In this document: piece by piece, positions 23,877 to 35,562 of the stretch
How the letters are laid out: each line of letters opens with the position of its first letter
Numbering within the stretch: position 1 is the stretch's first letter
Origin: Owenia fusiformis
Lineage: Eukaryota; Annelida; Polychaeta; Sabellida; Oweniidae
Assembly (NCBI GenBank): GCA_903813345.2
Contig: CAIIXF020000009.1
Location: 14,150,347-14,214,346, forward strand
Direction: 5' to 3'
Length of the DNA: 64,000 bases
Program-made: the position numbers and the translations under genes
The notes under the pieces: generated by a model
The model's input: the letters and a program-made list of their open reading frames with translations, nothing else
What the model was told of the DNA's origin: nothing
Databases searched by the model: none

Positions 23877-26800
23877 CGACAACACACAATTAGGAAATTG
23901 TACAGTAGTTCAGGGTACCCCCTTGGATGTTTTACCCTCAAATAATATTCACTCACTGAAGTATTGACTGATTTAAACTGGCATGAAAAATTCTAAACTA
24001 TGCAATATTACATTCTGCAAAGAATACTGACGTTCTCAGAAGATATTGTGTACTTTGGAAAATATTCTTAATATAGTTAACATTGTATAATGGTCCTGAA
24101 AGTATTATTTATTAATGTCAAGAAGATGCGGATTGAATGTCAAACCTAAGACATCATGATTCAAGAGACCTGGTCATATTTTAGAAGATCTATAAAAGTT
24201 AATGTATGACTATATTAATTTGATAAGCAGAATGCAAATCTATTAGCTGGAGTCATGTGAGTCATATTAGCTTAGGTTAGAGGTCAGACCACGTCCTTCG
24301 TGTATGAAGTAGAGTGTGAGAGCAAGGGTGGTTAGGATTGCCAAATGTAGCAAATGCTTTAATAAATGCTGGACTAAGATTTGCCATATTCTTACTTGTA
24401 TGTCCCAGCACTGCCAGGGCAGCCCTGTTTGTTGTTGTTTTAAGGGGTAGGCCACGGCAGGATGGGTGAAAACAGAATTTACAATTATGTCAACTTGTAC
24501 ATAAGTTAGTGGAACTGACATATCATAAATAATATCATTTTACCTTCACATTTATTAACAAGGCCATCATCTTACATTGAATTTGCCAAAGTATAGAGCT
24601 GAGATTAATTATACATAATTTTGATTATAGTTGATATTAACTTATGAAGATCCAATTATGGTGAAAATATTTGCTGCAATGTACTGAACAATTATTACTG
24701 TGTTCAAATTTTTCAATTAGAGATGAACATGTGTATGGTTCCATTCTGTTTTAGGGGTTTATCTCATATATGTTTTCTCATATTGCAGACAAAGTTGTAA
24801 TGACCTTGGAGTTGTGCCACAAATAATACGGAATTCATGGTGTATTTCCTTATTCTGTTTTAGACCAAACATTCACACTCTTAAGTCAATTAAGGGACAT
24901 TTTATGACTTTGTGACCTTGGAAGCATATATCATATTCATATTAAAATAGTATCAAAATACATTGGATCATATATCAACTTATTTTGGTTTTGATTCATT
25001 ACTTGTATTAAACCTCAGTGTAATCACATTGGAAGGTCGGTAAATGCTTTTCTAAGAGTACACTTTGAGTGTGTTTATGAATTGAATTTGCACATTGTGA
25101 GTGTAGAAATAATATCTTAGCTCACTGAAAGATGGATTGTTCAGATTGTTAAAAGTGATTAGATTAGATAATAAAAATTAAAATGATTGAATATTAACTA
25201 AGTGTAATTGTTATTTTATAATGGCACCATTTGCCATTTGTTACATACGCCGAATACCTTCAACAAAAAGTTGAAGGCAATAACAATAGGTGACATGATA
25301 ATTCTTTTTAATCCTAATACAGGATTTGTTGCCACATTTGAGACTGGACGTTAATTTTATTCAGGGGTGAATCAAACATGACAAGTTTACTTTAATATTT
25401 CGAAAAAGTAGTGGAACATGGAATGGTCATGGGAAGTTAAATTATTTGATCCGAACAACATTTTTCAATTTTTATGACACAAACTGAAAGTAAAATACAA
25501 GGAGTGATTTTAACAGGATGTGTCTGTTTAAATTACAGGATAGGATTTAAGACTATTTGATACACTATAAGGTCCCTTCAAGCCCCTAACACGCCCATTA
25601 TTTAAATAACCCTATTGATACTTTTTTTAAAATTAAAGTGGCAGAAAATAATACTTGTATACTGTAAATATCTATCTTCTAAAGCTGTTTAATATTTCCC
25701 TTGCAATTTTAAAAGTTATTGAAGTTAAGATGCAGAAGTGTATATATAGCCTAGCATGAAAACGGCCATTTGTTGGTTGTATCAGCTCGTTTCTTATCAT
25801 TTCCATTAGTTGCTACACTTTACTTTCGAAACTTATTTTTCGAAAAAACCCAAGCTTTCTCAAATCCAATGCGCTAACAGGATTTACCGATAATAATATT
25901 TTTTCCATTTATTAGCATTATTCAATTCAATAATTCTCTCTTGGTCACATTTACTCATCTATTATATCAACACAAGAGATAGTGAGTGCAAAGTGTTGAA
26001 GTTATCTTTTCAAAAAGCATGTCAATGTCTGTTTAACAACACCTATTCAAGAGAATTGTATCGAGTAGTATTGGAAGGCCTTGATAAACAATTTTTAAGG
26101 TAGAGGATGATTTATCAAAAAAAAAGAAAAAAAAGAATTCAAAAACTCTCCTTCATATGAAAAATGAGTGTCAACTTGAGTAACATCATGGTATATCAAT
26201 AACTTCCCTCGTGCCCTAAACTTCAGCAGCTAAAATAAAGGGAAACCTTAGTATCATTGGGAGACAAGGATCAACAGGGTAATATTCGAGGGACACATCG
26301 TAAAACTGTTATTAGCTCAATTCTTTGAAGACTGAAATGAATGTCAACCCTTAAAACTTTTTACAATTTCCTTTAAATATATCTACATGCAGGTTTTTAT
26401 GATTTTGCGTTGTTTTATATTTTGCGTAAACGGACGCTAAAAAATTATCTCACTGCGCCGCTACGTTTGACAATACAGATTATAAATCGTTCTGTTGAGC
26501 TGCATTATAAAATAGAATTTTCACATTCATAAATTTAATTTTTACGCAGGTGCATATTAGGTAGTTAGTAAAATGTTTTGGGGTTAAAACTAAAAACAAA
26601 ATGGAATAAAAAAATTTCCATTGGGAAATAAGTTCAGCATCTTTTAAACGAACAAGTCGTTTAATATGTGCGTTGGATCCAACAGCATTTTTCAGTTTTA
26701 TTCATGTGGAGTGTACAATTTTCTAACCGTACTCAACTAGAGTCAGAAAGTAAGCCAAACTAGATGGGACAGGAATCTCTGGAGTAGGACCATCAATTCT

Positions 26801-29504
26801 ATGCACTTCACAAGGCCTATCCCAGTGACCGGACCGCTATGCCATCGCGAGTCTTGAGTTATTTTTAAGAAAATATTTTTTAAATCAAAACACCTCAATG
26901 AAGACGGCCCTGAAATACATGTAAATCCTGCTTAAATCAGTAAATTGACACCTCGACATAAATTCAAGATTGTTTTAGAAAACATTCACATTGTTATAGA
27001 GTAAGTGTAAGTTATTACTATTTTTGATTACATTTAGCAAGTGGTGACTTATCACTTAAGGCCAAAGTGTTATAAATGGTCTACAAGAATAAGAAACCTG
27101 AGAGGGAGCAGTCCATAAATGTAAATAAAACTTCCAAGTATGGCTGGATAATGTTACAAGCAGGAACAATGATCCGTCTCATAAGTGTAAAGAAACACGA
27201 GGTGTAGAACCAACATTGTACATCCTGATAGAGTTTACAGTACAACTACAAGTCGACAATACATGTACTGGGCCACAAGTTCTGAACAGGAGTAGGAAAA
27301 CAAATACTTTAATATTAATACACTGTATTGGCTGGGTAAGTAAATTATTATAAGTTATTCAAGCTTATTGCGTGTATTGCGTTAGTTAAACACTTTCAAG
27401 TGTTTTTTCTCTTTTTGACAATCCATGTCAACATGTTACTACATTCTTAAGACATGTCTTTATTAGTATTTATAGGTTTTACTCATAAGTTTTGACATAA
27501 AAGTGTCAGGAGGATATATAAAAGTAGATGAACCACGATATGAAGTCATCATGATTTTGCATACAGAAAACGCTTTCTGGATCTTTAGGTCATTTGTAAA
27601 TGGTATTTGATGTTTTAATTTTTTCACCAAGTTTGTATTCAATGATAGTTCACTAATATTTTCATGATTCAGACCATTTGAAATACGAGATGACTGATTT
27701 GGTCCATTCCCGGGTCCATTTCAAATATATAAGTTATAACAACATAAACCTCCAAGTAATTAGTAGGACAGGGTCATTGAAATTTGGTTTGGCACTTGGG
27801 TGGGCTAAATTCAAAACAGAACAAAATTCGCAATATTCTTGAGAATGTTTTATGGCTATACAAAATGCAAAACGATGTTTTCGACAGACGTGTTGATTAA
27901 TGAGGAACTTATCATTTTATCTTTCTTCAGCAAGTAAAATAAACATAAAGTTTAACGTTCACAATTCACACATATTGGTCCTGAATGAATTCATTATAGA
28001 ATTTACATTTAAAGTGACAAGAGATATTTGAATAGTGATATCATTGTTATTGAATAAATTCAGATTTCAAAAGTGTTAGAGCAATGTTTATTGAAAAGAT
28101 AGTAAAGTATGACTTAGTATAGGGAGCTTTGGTAAACAAGTACATTTTATCTGTCTAATCAAAATAAAAGTGTGTTTCAAAAAGACAAGATATATTGGAA
28201 ATGATAGTTAACTATGACTTAGTATAAAGAGCATTCGAATGCCATACATTTTTTCTGTCCAGCCATAATAAAAATGTGTTTCAAAAGACAAGATATATTT
28301 TTCTGTACGCTTAATTTGAATAGTTTACCTTATACCCTTTCATACAATACCAAACGTCATCGACATGTTTGGTTCATAAGAATTAATATTGATATTATAT
28401 TCATTCATAAAAGTAGCTCTTTAGACCACAAAACGCCCTATAAAAAGTGCCATAAAAGATTTGTATGTAAGCTGAATAAGAATTAACACTTTATATAAAG
28501 CGCATTTGTTTGATTTTGTATTCTTATCGCATTTTAGGTGCAGTTATTGAACGCCTTCTGAACAGAGACAGCCGCCTTCCCACGACATTCAAAGTTTAAT
28601 GGCCGGGCACACCCTGATGATGTTAAAAGACAGTAGAGAAAGAAGATAGAGACTGAGTAAGACAGCGCATAAAGGCAAAATACAATTGGACATGGTTGTA
28701 ATTGAGTCAGTGCTTAATGAAGGAACGTCCGTCAATTAAGATATTATTATGTGACATTGCAAGATACAATACGGATAAGGGTCTCAATCCAAACAGTTAT
28801 GTGTAACATAATAACATATACAAGCCCAGTTATATACCATACAATCTATTAGCTCACCATCTAAACAATCTGTCAACGGCAATGTTTTCAACCCTGAAGC
28901 TTCATTGAAACAAGTAAATGTCAATTGTAGTTTCACCTGGCTTTATAAATGAACTACTGTCATTGGGGCCATCACGTTATCTCACTACAATGGTGAATTA
29001 ACTACAAATCACGGACCGAATGTGCTCAGGAAACAGGATTTTCAGAATCGGAACTTTAGACGACTTCAAAAATCAGGATACCTATAGATTGTGTCGTGAA
29101 TGCAGAAACTCTAGTTATAATGATGAACTAGCCGACCTTACATATTTGAGGGGACCTAATTGGTTACAAAAGCAATATGATGTATTCTTTTGTCGTGTTT
29201 TGCCTTTAGCTGCTAATAAAAATTTGGTGTCATAGCGACATTAACATAAACATGATGAAATAAAATCTCGGGTTTAATTATTTTCCTAACTCATTCATAC
29301 CCATTTGGAACCGACAGGACTGACCGAGTGCGCATAGCAAAGATTTGTGGAGACATCATAGGCTTCATAGGATATCACCTCTAAATAACACCTGCCGAGA
29401 ATAAAGTTTATCAAACCTGGTCATATATAATTGTTGAAAGTGTATAATATTCTTATATTTTTATATTTATTGCTGTCAAGTGTGAAGGAGTGATAAATTA
29501 AACC
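23877..29504. other. ACO2 3' UTR and ACO2-Kir interval
   Basis: Mostly unique AT-rich DNA. The first several hundred bases should be ACO2 3' UTR and the last part the promoter or 5' UTR of the first potassium channel. A tRNA-box-A-like stretch on the minus strand around 26760-26860 could be a decayed tRNA-derived SINE, but no box B was convincing. The open frame at 29020-29235 has no splice or homology support. No repeat array or other gene was seen. Confidence 0.5.
24361..24366 (+). terminator. Candidate ACO2 polyadenylation signal
   Basis: AATAAA lies about 485 bases after the ACO2 stop codon. Further AATAAA hexamers occur downstream, so the true 3' end is uncertain. Confidence 0.35.
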
Positions 29505-31382
29505 ATGTGCACGAATCCCCGACAGTCGCTAGACCTTGAGCCTGAAGACAGGTACGAGAACATTGAGAAAAACAGGAACAGTGACTGGCGACGAGACTCC
29601 CGATACGTCCCCTCAAGAATGAGTGTCAGTGGGCACCATAACACTTGGTTGAATAGTGTTTTTAGAAGAAGAACAGACTCGGTTACAAAATATCTCCAGA
29701 GTACGGGGAGGCGAGTCTCTTTAAATGATCTTCACTCACAAACCTTGAAACGCAATCGAAAACGCTTGGTCGCGAAAAATGGCGACCGAAATATTATCCA
29801 AACTGACATCAAGCGCCGTGGACAGGGATACCTCGCTGATATATTTGTGACTCTGGTCGATACAAAGTGGAGACTGATACTGTTGATGTTCGTCAGTGGA
29901 TTCATCTTATCTTGGCTTGTTTTTGCACTTCTATGGTGGATCATTTGTTTTTCTCATGGTGATTTTGAACACACGAGTGATATCGATTGGGTACCATGTG
30001 TGGACGCTGTGGAGGATTTCCCCACAGCGTTGTTATTCAGCATAGAGACGCAACACACTATAGGTTATGGTGGTAGGGCAACTACCTCAAAGTGTCCAGA
30101 GGCCATCATATTAATGATGCTACAGTCATGTATGGGAACACTGATGCAGGCTATTCTCACAGGAATCGTATTCTCAAAGATCCAGCGACCAAAACGCCGT
30201 TCTCACACGTTGATATTTAGTAAGAACGCCGTAATCTGCATGCGAGAGGGTAATTTGTGCCTACTGTTCCGAGTTGGTGATATGAGGCGCTCACACATGA
30301 TTGGTGCGCACATCAGGGCTATAAAAGTAAAGAAAAGTGTCACTAAAGAAGGTGAAGTCCTCCCGTTGTTTGAACAAGACGTAGCGTTTCATGTTCCGCC
30401 TGATGGAAATCTTTTCCTTGTCTGGCCAGTCATGGCGTGTCACATCATCGATAAAAACAGTCCGTTTTATAACATCTCTAGTGAGGATCTTCAACGTGAT
30501 AAGTTTGAACTTATTGTCATCTTAGAAGGGACTATTGAGTCGACGGGAATGTCCGCCCAGGCTAGAACGTCCTACTTGCCATGTGAGATTCTGTGGGGAC
30601 ACAGATTTAGACGTCTTACTATGTATCAAAAAGACACGGGCGAGTATCAGATTAGGTATAATAACTTCCACGCCACTGTGCCCGTGGACACACCAAACTG
30701 TAGCGCCAAAGCTATGTTTGACAATCCCGACATGGACACGAACTATCCGTCAGAATACGAAGAAACCATACTTCCCACACCTTCCTCCGAGTATCCACCG
30801 ATTCCAAATTTTAATGTTCCTATAGTTACATTTGAAGACACGGATAAGTTGAATAAAGATGAAGAGGCATTCTTGTGTGATATCAATGATGGGGACCACC
30901 AAAGAGAAGAGTGTGACCTGTGCAACAATAACCTAATCAACCAAAGTAGCCAATGTCGTGAGCTCAAACTTGACCCCACTGAGCTACATTCCGATTCAAA
31001 TACTAAAACTCAAAATGGTGACGCCAAAATCGTTAGCAATGTTACAAATCTTGCCGAAAATACCGATGCAGATCATTTAAAGCCACCATCTAGAAAAATT
31101 ATTAAGTCAAAGGGCAGCAAAATATTTACGGTTGAGAAAGCAGATCACATACCCGTATCATTGGCGAAACCTGGTATCATGAAGCTTAAAAACAGGAAGG
31201 ACAGTTGTACTTCCTCTGACACTGACAGTCCAGTCAAAGAACGCCCTGCACCGCTCGTGAGAATGCGAAGTGACAGCAGCATAAGTCTGGACACAATGGA
31301 CGATTATGACGATTATATTGATAGGAAAACCGAGGCTAACACATTGAGAAATTTACGAGAGATATCCCCAACTGGGATCTGA
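29505..31382 (+). CDS. Inward-rectifier K+ channel, Kir family, paralogue A
   Basis: An intronless 625-residue Kir subunit; four such subunits form a plasma-membrane K+ channel. Order: cytoplasmic N-terminus, M1 about 124-147, P-loop with filter TIGYG (GYG 187-189), M2 about 198-224, then the immunoglobulin-like cytoplasmic domain, which ends near 405, and a long acidic, disordered tail. Conserved features include the extracellular cysteine pair C165/C197, the filter-stabilising E181/R191 pair, and the basic QRPKRRS segment (PIP2-binding region). LIFSKNAV and ARTSYL resemble Kir1 and Kir6. The M2 rectification position (Kir2.1 D172) is Q215. The tail ends PTGI, a class I PDZ ligand. ATG 29505 is the first in-frame start. 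The total length is much greater than the ~390-430 typical of vertebrate Kir. Subfamily unresolved. Confidence 0.95.
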   Translation: MCTNPRQSLDLEPEDRYENIEKNRNSDWRRDSRYVPSRMSVSGHHNTWLNSVFRRRTDSVTKYLQSTGRRVSLNDLHSQTLKRNRKRLVAKNGDRNIIQTDIKRRGQGYLADIFVTLVDTKWRLILLMFVSGFILSWLVFALLWWIICFSHGDFEHTSDIDWVPCVDAVEDFPTALLFSIETQHTIGYGGRATTSKCPEAIILMMLQSCMGTLMQAILTGIVFSKIQRPKRRSHTLIFSKNAVICMREGNLCLLFRVGDMRRSHMIGAHIRAIKVKKSVTKEGEVLPLFEQDVAFHVPPDGNLFLVWPVMACHIIDKNSPFYNISSEDLQRDKFELIVILEGTIESTGMSAQARTSYLPCEILWGHRFRRLTMYQKDTGEYQIRYNNFHATVPVDTPNCSAKAMFDNPDMDTNYPSEYEETILPTPSSEYPPIPNFNVPIVTFEDTDKLNKDEEAFLCDINDGDHQREECDLCNNNLINQSSQCRELKLDPTELHSDSNTKTQNGDAKIVSNVTNLAENTDADHLKPPSRKIIKSKGSKIFTVEKADHIPVSLAKPGIMKLKNRKDSCTSSDTDSPVKERPAPLVRMRSDSSISLDTMDDYDDYIDRKTEANTLRNLREISPTGI

Positions 31383-31678
31383 CAATTGGCAATATGCATA
31401 AAATAGAATTTCATAACTATTATGATTGATGCGAACTGCTGATATATACTGTGTTATATGAAACCATGGGCTTTCTCTGTGATAGTCCATGCTGAAACTA
31501 GTGCCTTATAATTAGGTCATAAGGTTTTGGATAAGAGATGTATGTTTTTAAATGCTCATTAGTAAATTGAATGCTCTTCAAAATTAAAAGTTAATATTTA
31601 CCCCCAGTAAAATGTGCATTTTGGGGATTCGTGTTGTTGATTGATGTTTTAAAAAATGTAGCGTTGTCTACAGTTTCC

Positions 31679-31684
31679 AATAAA
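31679..31684 (+). terminator. Candidate Kir A polyadenylation signal
   Basis: AATAAA lies about 300 bases after the Kir A stop codon. Confidence 0.35.
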
Positions 31685-33149
31685 TAGAACAAAATGAATA
31701 ACAGGAACTTAGACTCACAGACTGTTCTTTTTCGCGCAACAGAAATGTTTCCTAGTAAAATTGGGCATAACAATAAGAGACATACATGTACATGCACTTC
31801 AAGAATAAACAAAAACATTACAGTTTACAGTAACACATTGCTTAGTCATCGGGTTTTATCTTTAACACGTTTAAACGTTTTAACACGTCATAAAATTCAA
31901 ATCGAGTCTTATTTACAGAAATAATCAGAATTAATCATTAAACAGATGATCTTAGAAACATCAACGAAAAATGTTTAAAATCCAAATAATTAATATGTGG
32001 TTATTTTAGCAACTCTGTAAATCTGATTTTGACTTCGGTAAAATTGAAAAAAATCGAATCAATAATCTTGGAACAAAAGCTCTTTGGAAAAATAACATCC
32101 ATTGATAGTTTGCTCAATTCCCAAAGAAGTCATATAACATGTATACTTTCTATATTTTCCATTCCAACGGATACGTCAAATTCCACTTTCACTGAGCAGA
32201 ATATAATTCTAAATGGGATTAGTATCGTTCCAGATAGTGGACAAAATTTGTTCGATATCGGGAAACCTTCGATTTCTTCTAAATCAAGAAAAATCTGGAA
32301 TCTAGTTGTGCAAGCTAATAATTCTGATTATAAACAAGTACAATACAAAGTAGGCCAATGCTCCAACATCTCCGAAATCAGAGAAATCTTAATAAAAACA
32401 GCTTGGCTTAGGATGATACTAACTAAATGATATTTTTGCAGCACTTGATGAGATATAGACTAACTCATGATCAAATATAATTTAAACTGTATGCACGAGG
32501 GAGACATGGAAAGATTCGTCCAGCGTGGGGGAGCATGCTATTTCTCATGAAAACACTAAGAAAAACTCAAAGATTATTTTTTACTCATATATCGTTATAC
32601 CAAAGAAAATTACCTACTCTCTGCAATGAGTGTATCATCTACGGATAACCTTTACTTCTGTTTGAAGTCCAATAACGCTAGGAGTAATAGCTATTGAAAA
32701 CGGCGCCAGAGTTTCATAAGTATTTTTTTTAACTTTTAATGGCACGACATATATGGGCACGATAATATAATTTATATAGATTTTTGCAGTATAATTTTGA
32801 ATGTAATATTGAGATTTAGATGCATTCTAAGGTCTTTTGAATTTTTGTAATATTTATTTTTATTTTTTGTCTACCGTGAGGGGGAAGTTTCAAATGTGAA
32901 ATATCTCTTTTCCAACTACACTTTTAGAGAAGAGAACGTGTCAAACCCCTCTCCCAAATTGACACGTTTTCCCCACTGAACCTATTTTGTAGTACTTTAA
33001 TTGGCTCTATATTTTGTATGAGCATAGGCCAAGGGAAACTCACTTCTATATTGAACTCAACAGTACTTTTTTGAGCAATTTGGAGAAACATTGGAATAGA
33101 GAGGGGGTGTGCATAAACCTTTACCCAGGAACTTTTACCATGTTTAAAA

Positions 33150-33720
33150 TAGCATTCGGTGATTTCTGGACACTTTGAAGTGTCTAATCAATAGAATCAA
33201 TTTAACCAATTTCAGATGAATTTCTCTCCGTAAAATTTTATTAGTTCAAGATGCTGTCTGGGCATTTCTGGGCATTTCTAATGTGTTTGAGTAAATAAAT
33301 GCTAAATATGTTTTGAGTTTGGGGTGCCAGAAATTTTTGTGATTTCAATATAACACTTGGTGATTTCTGGGCACTTTTAAAGTGTTTAAATCAATAAATA
33401 GAACTTCCAAAAAATTCAAAAAATATTTTTATTTTTTGTGTACAAGGGGTAATCCCCTCATTTAACAAAATTCAAAATTTTATTTGGTGAATTCTTTGCA
33501 CTTTAAATGTGTTTAAGTCAATTTATGGAACTAAATGAAAAATATAAGGGGATGCCAGAAGTATTTACTAATTCAAGATGCTTTTTCTGGACAAAAAATC
33601 ACTTTTCATGCAGAGGGAGCGAGAAGGTGTGACCCCTTTCTCAAGGAAATTTGATCAGTCCAAGATACTGCATTATATTTGTGATTTATAGACACTTAAA
33701 ACCCCCAGTTTGAACCACTT
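33150..33720. repeat. Degenerate ~110-130 bp tandem repeat
   Basis: GGTGATTTCTGG followed by CACTTT and then GTGTTTAAGTCAATAAATAGAACT-like text recurs near 33160, 33255, 33357, 33483 and 33675, with heavy divergence. Looks like an old tandem array between the two channel genes. Confidence 0.6.
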
Positions 33721-35562
33721 TGGCTTATTTTGTAGTCTTTTGAAGGATGTTTTGTTCGAAAAATCTTTAGAGGTCACATGTATCTTTTAATAAGAAAAAC
33801 TCATACCAATGCATGCATTCATCATCACATGTTTTTGCCGAAAAAATTAAGAAAATCAGTTCATAGATAGGCGAGAAATGAACTCATCAATGCATGAAAA
33901 TGGTTCAAATTTTTTCTTTCTTTTAACCTGGTTAGACAATCAACATTGCTTTATTTTTGAAGTTTAGTAGCATATTTAGAAAAGATTGACATAGAAAAAA
34001 AAATTCAAAAAGTTTTTACCTTCTGAGTGAGTCATGATGACATCATATTTTTGATATGCTAAAACATTGAAGTGGCACATTAGATATGGCATTTTATTAT
34101 TTAAATGGTGTGTCCTTTGTTCAATCCTTGCATTGTGTTAAAAAGATAATCTTTGTTGAAATGTATGGTGGAATATTTGTTGATTAAAAAATTTCGACTT
34201 TTTGATAATTGGCGAGAAATTTGGAATATTTGAAAAATGAAAAACGTTTTTTCAAAAATATTACAATTTTAAGATGATAATTTGTGGTCCCTGGCACCTG
34301 GGCACTTTAAGTCAATCAAAAATTTTAGAAAATTGAAAAACATTTTTTTCTAATCTTTTTCTTTTTTGGAGGGGGGGGGGTGCCAGAGGGGCATGTGGCA
34401 GAGGAGGAGCAAGGGGTTGTCCCCAAAAACCATCAATAGACAATAGATTGAATAAATTCACATTTTTTCAATTATTTTGGGGGGCGTTTTCCAAATTTCT
34501 TTTTAGGGGGAGGGTGTCAGAGGGGGTGCGGGCGGTCGAACCGAACGCAACCCCCTCCATCTTACGGCCCTGTACGTCGTCTAAAACTCTATAAGAAAAT
34601 ACTAAAGCTTCCGAAAACTCCAGGGTAATAGATTTAAAATTTGATACACAAAAGTTGATATAAGTAAGATACATGTATAAGTAATTTACATTAGAAACCC
34701 GTTTGATTCATTTCACAACAGAAGAATATGAAAAATAAGGACGTGTTCCCTGTCTAATGTTTTATCATGGAGTCATGGATATCATACAGTCTTCAGGTCC
34801 GTGGTTTTATGAATACGTTTTTAGCTTTTACAGATTAGAAAACATGATTTAAAAATGACGAATAGAGATAACGAGATCAAGTCGTTTGACTTTTATCATC
34901 AATATCATAACCCTACCAGTTTGTAAAACAATTAACAAAAATTAATTAGATTAAATTCTACCTTATAAGCTCAATGTTATTTTTCGCTATCTTTTACAGT
35001 GAGTTATAAGTTGAATATTTTACGTAAATATTTGCACATCAAATAAACATTTTAGATAAAAAATAAACGTGATCGAGTAATCTCTTTGACTGAGGATTCT
35101 AATACGATTTTAATTATTCTTTATTCTATTAATAATTTTAGTACGATTTTAACTTACTTATTACAACAACAAGGAATAAATATTAAAACCTACATCTGTT
35201 AGGTTTGATATTTGTAATATGACAATTTAGAACAAAAGGAAAATCGCAAAATGTATATTGTTTAACAAGTTTGACAATCAGCTGACAATTCCACAATAAT
35301 TCACTTGGAATTAAAAAAATACAAATTATGACTGATCAAATGGATGTAAGCTATCTAAGGTTTGACGTGCAAGTGTAACACAACCAGGTTGAGTTTTGAC
35401 CCCATTTAGTCTGTTTACATGGCTTAAGTAACATCTAACAAGATAGTTTTTGATAACGAAAATTACTTAATAAGTGGTGGTGTTATACAGTACCATACAA
35501 TACACACTGTAAATGAATTAGCAAGAATTAAGTTGACTTGCAATTTCAGTTTCTGAATTTTT

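Larger units (their letters stand above)
31383..35562. other. Inter-Kir interval
   Basis: Contains the 3' UTR of the first channel and the upstream region of the second. The 32029-32430 open frame (133 codons) has no recognisable domain and is not supported. 33150-33720 is a degenerate repeat. 34360-34560 is G-rich low-complexity sequence. The rest is unique AT-rich DNA. Confidence 0.5.

Noticed and set aside
26740-26860. tRNA gene on the minus strand
   Set aside because: Only a box-A-like motif; no cloverleaf or box B.
30291-30494. Minus-strand frames within the Kir genes
   Set aside because: Shadow frames of strongly conserved plus-strand coding sequence.
32029-32430. 133-codon frame between the Kir genes
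   Set aside because: AT-rich, no domain, no signal, no splice context; probably chance.
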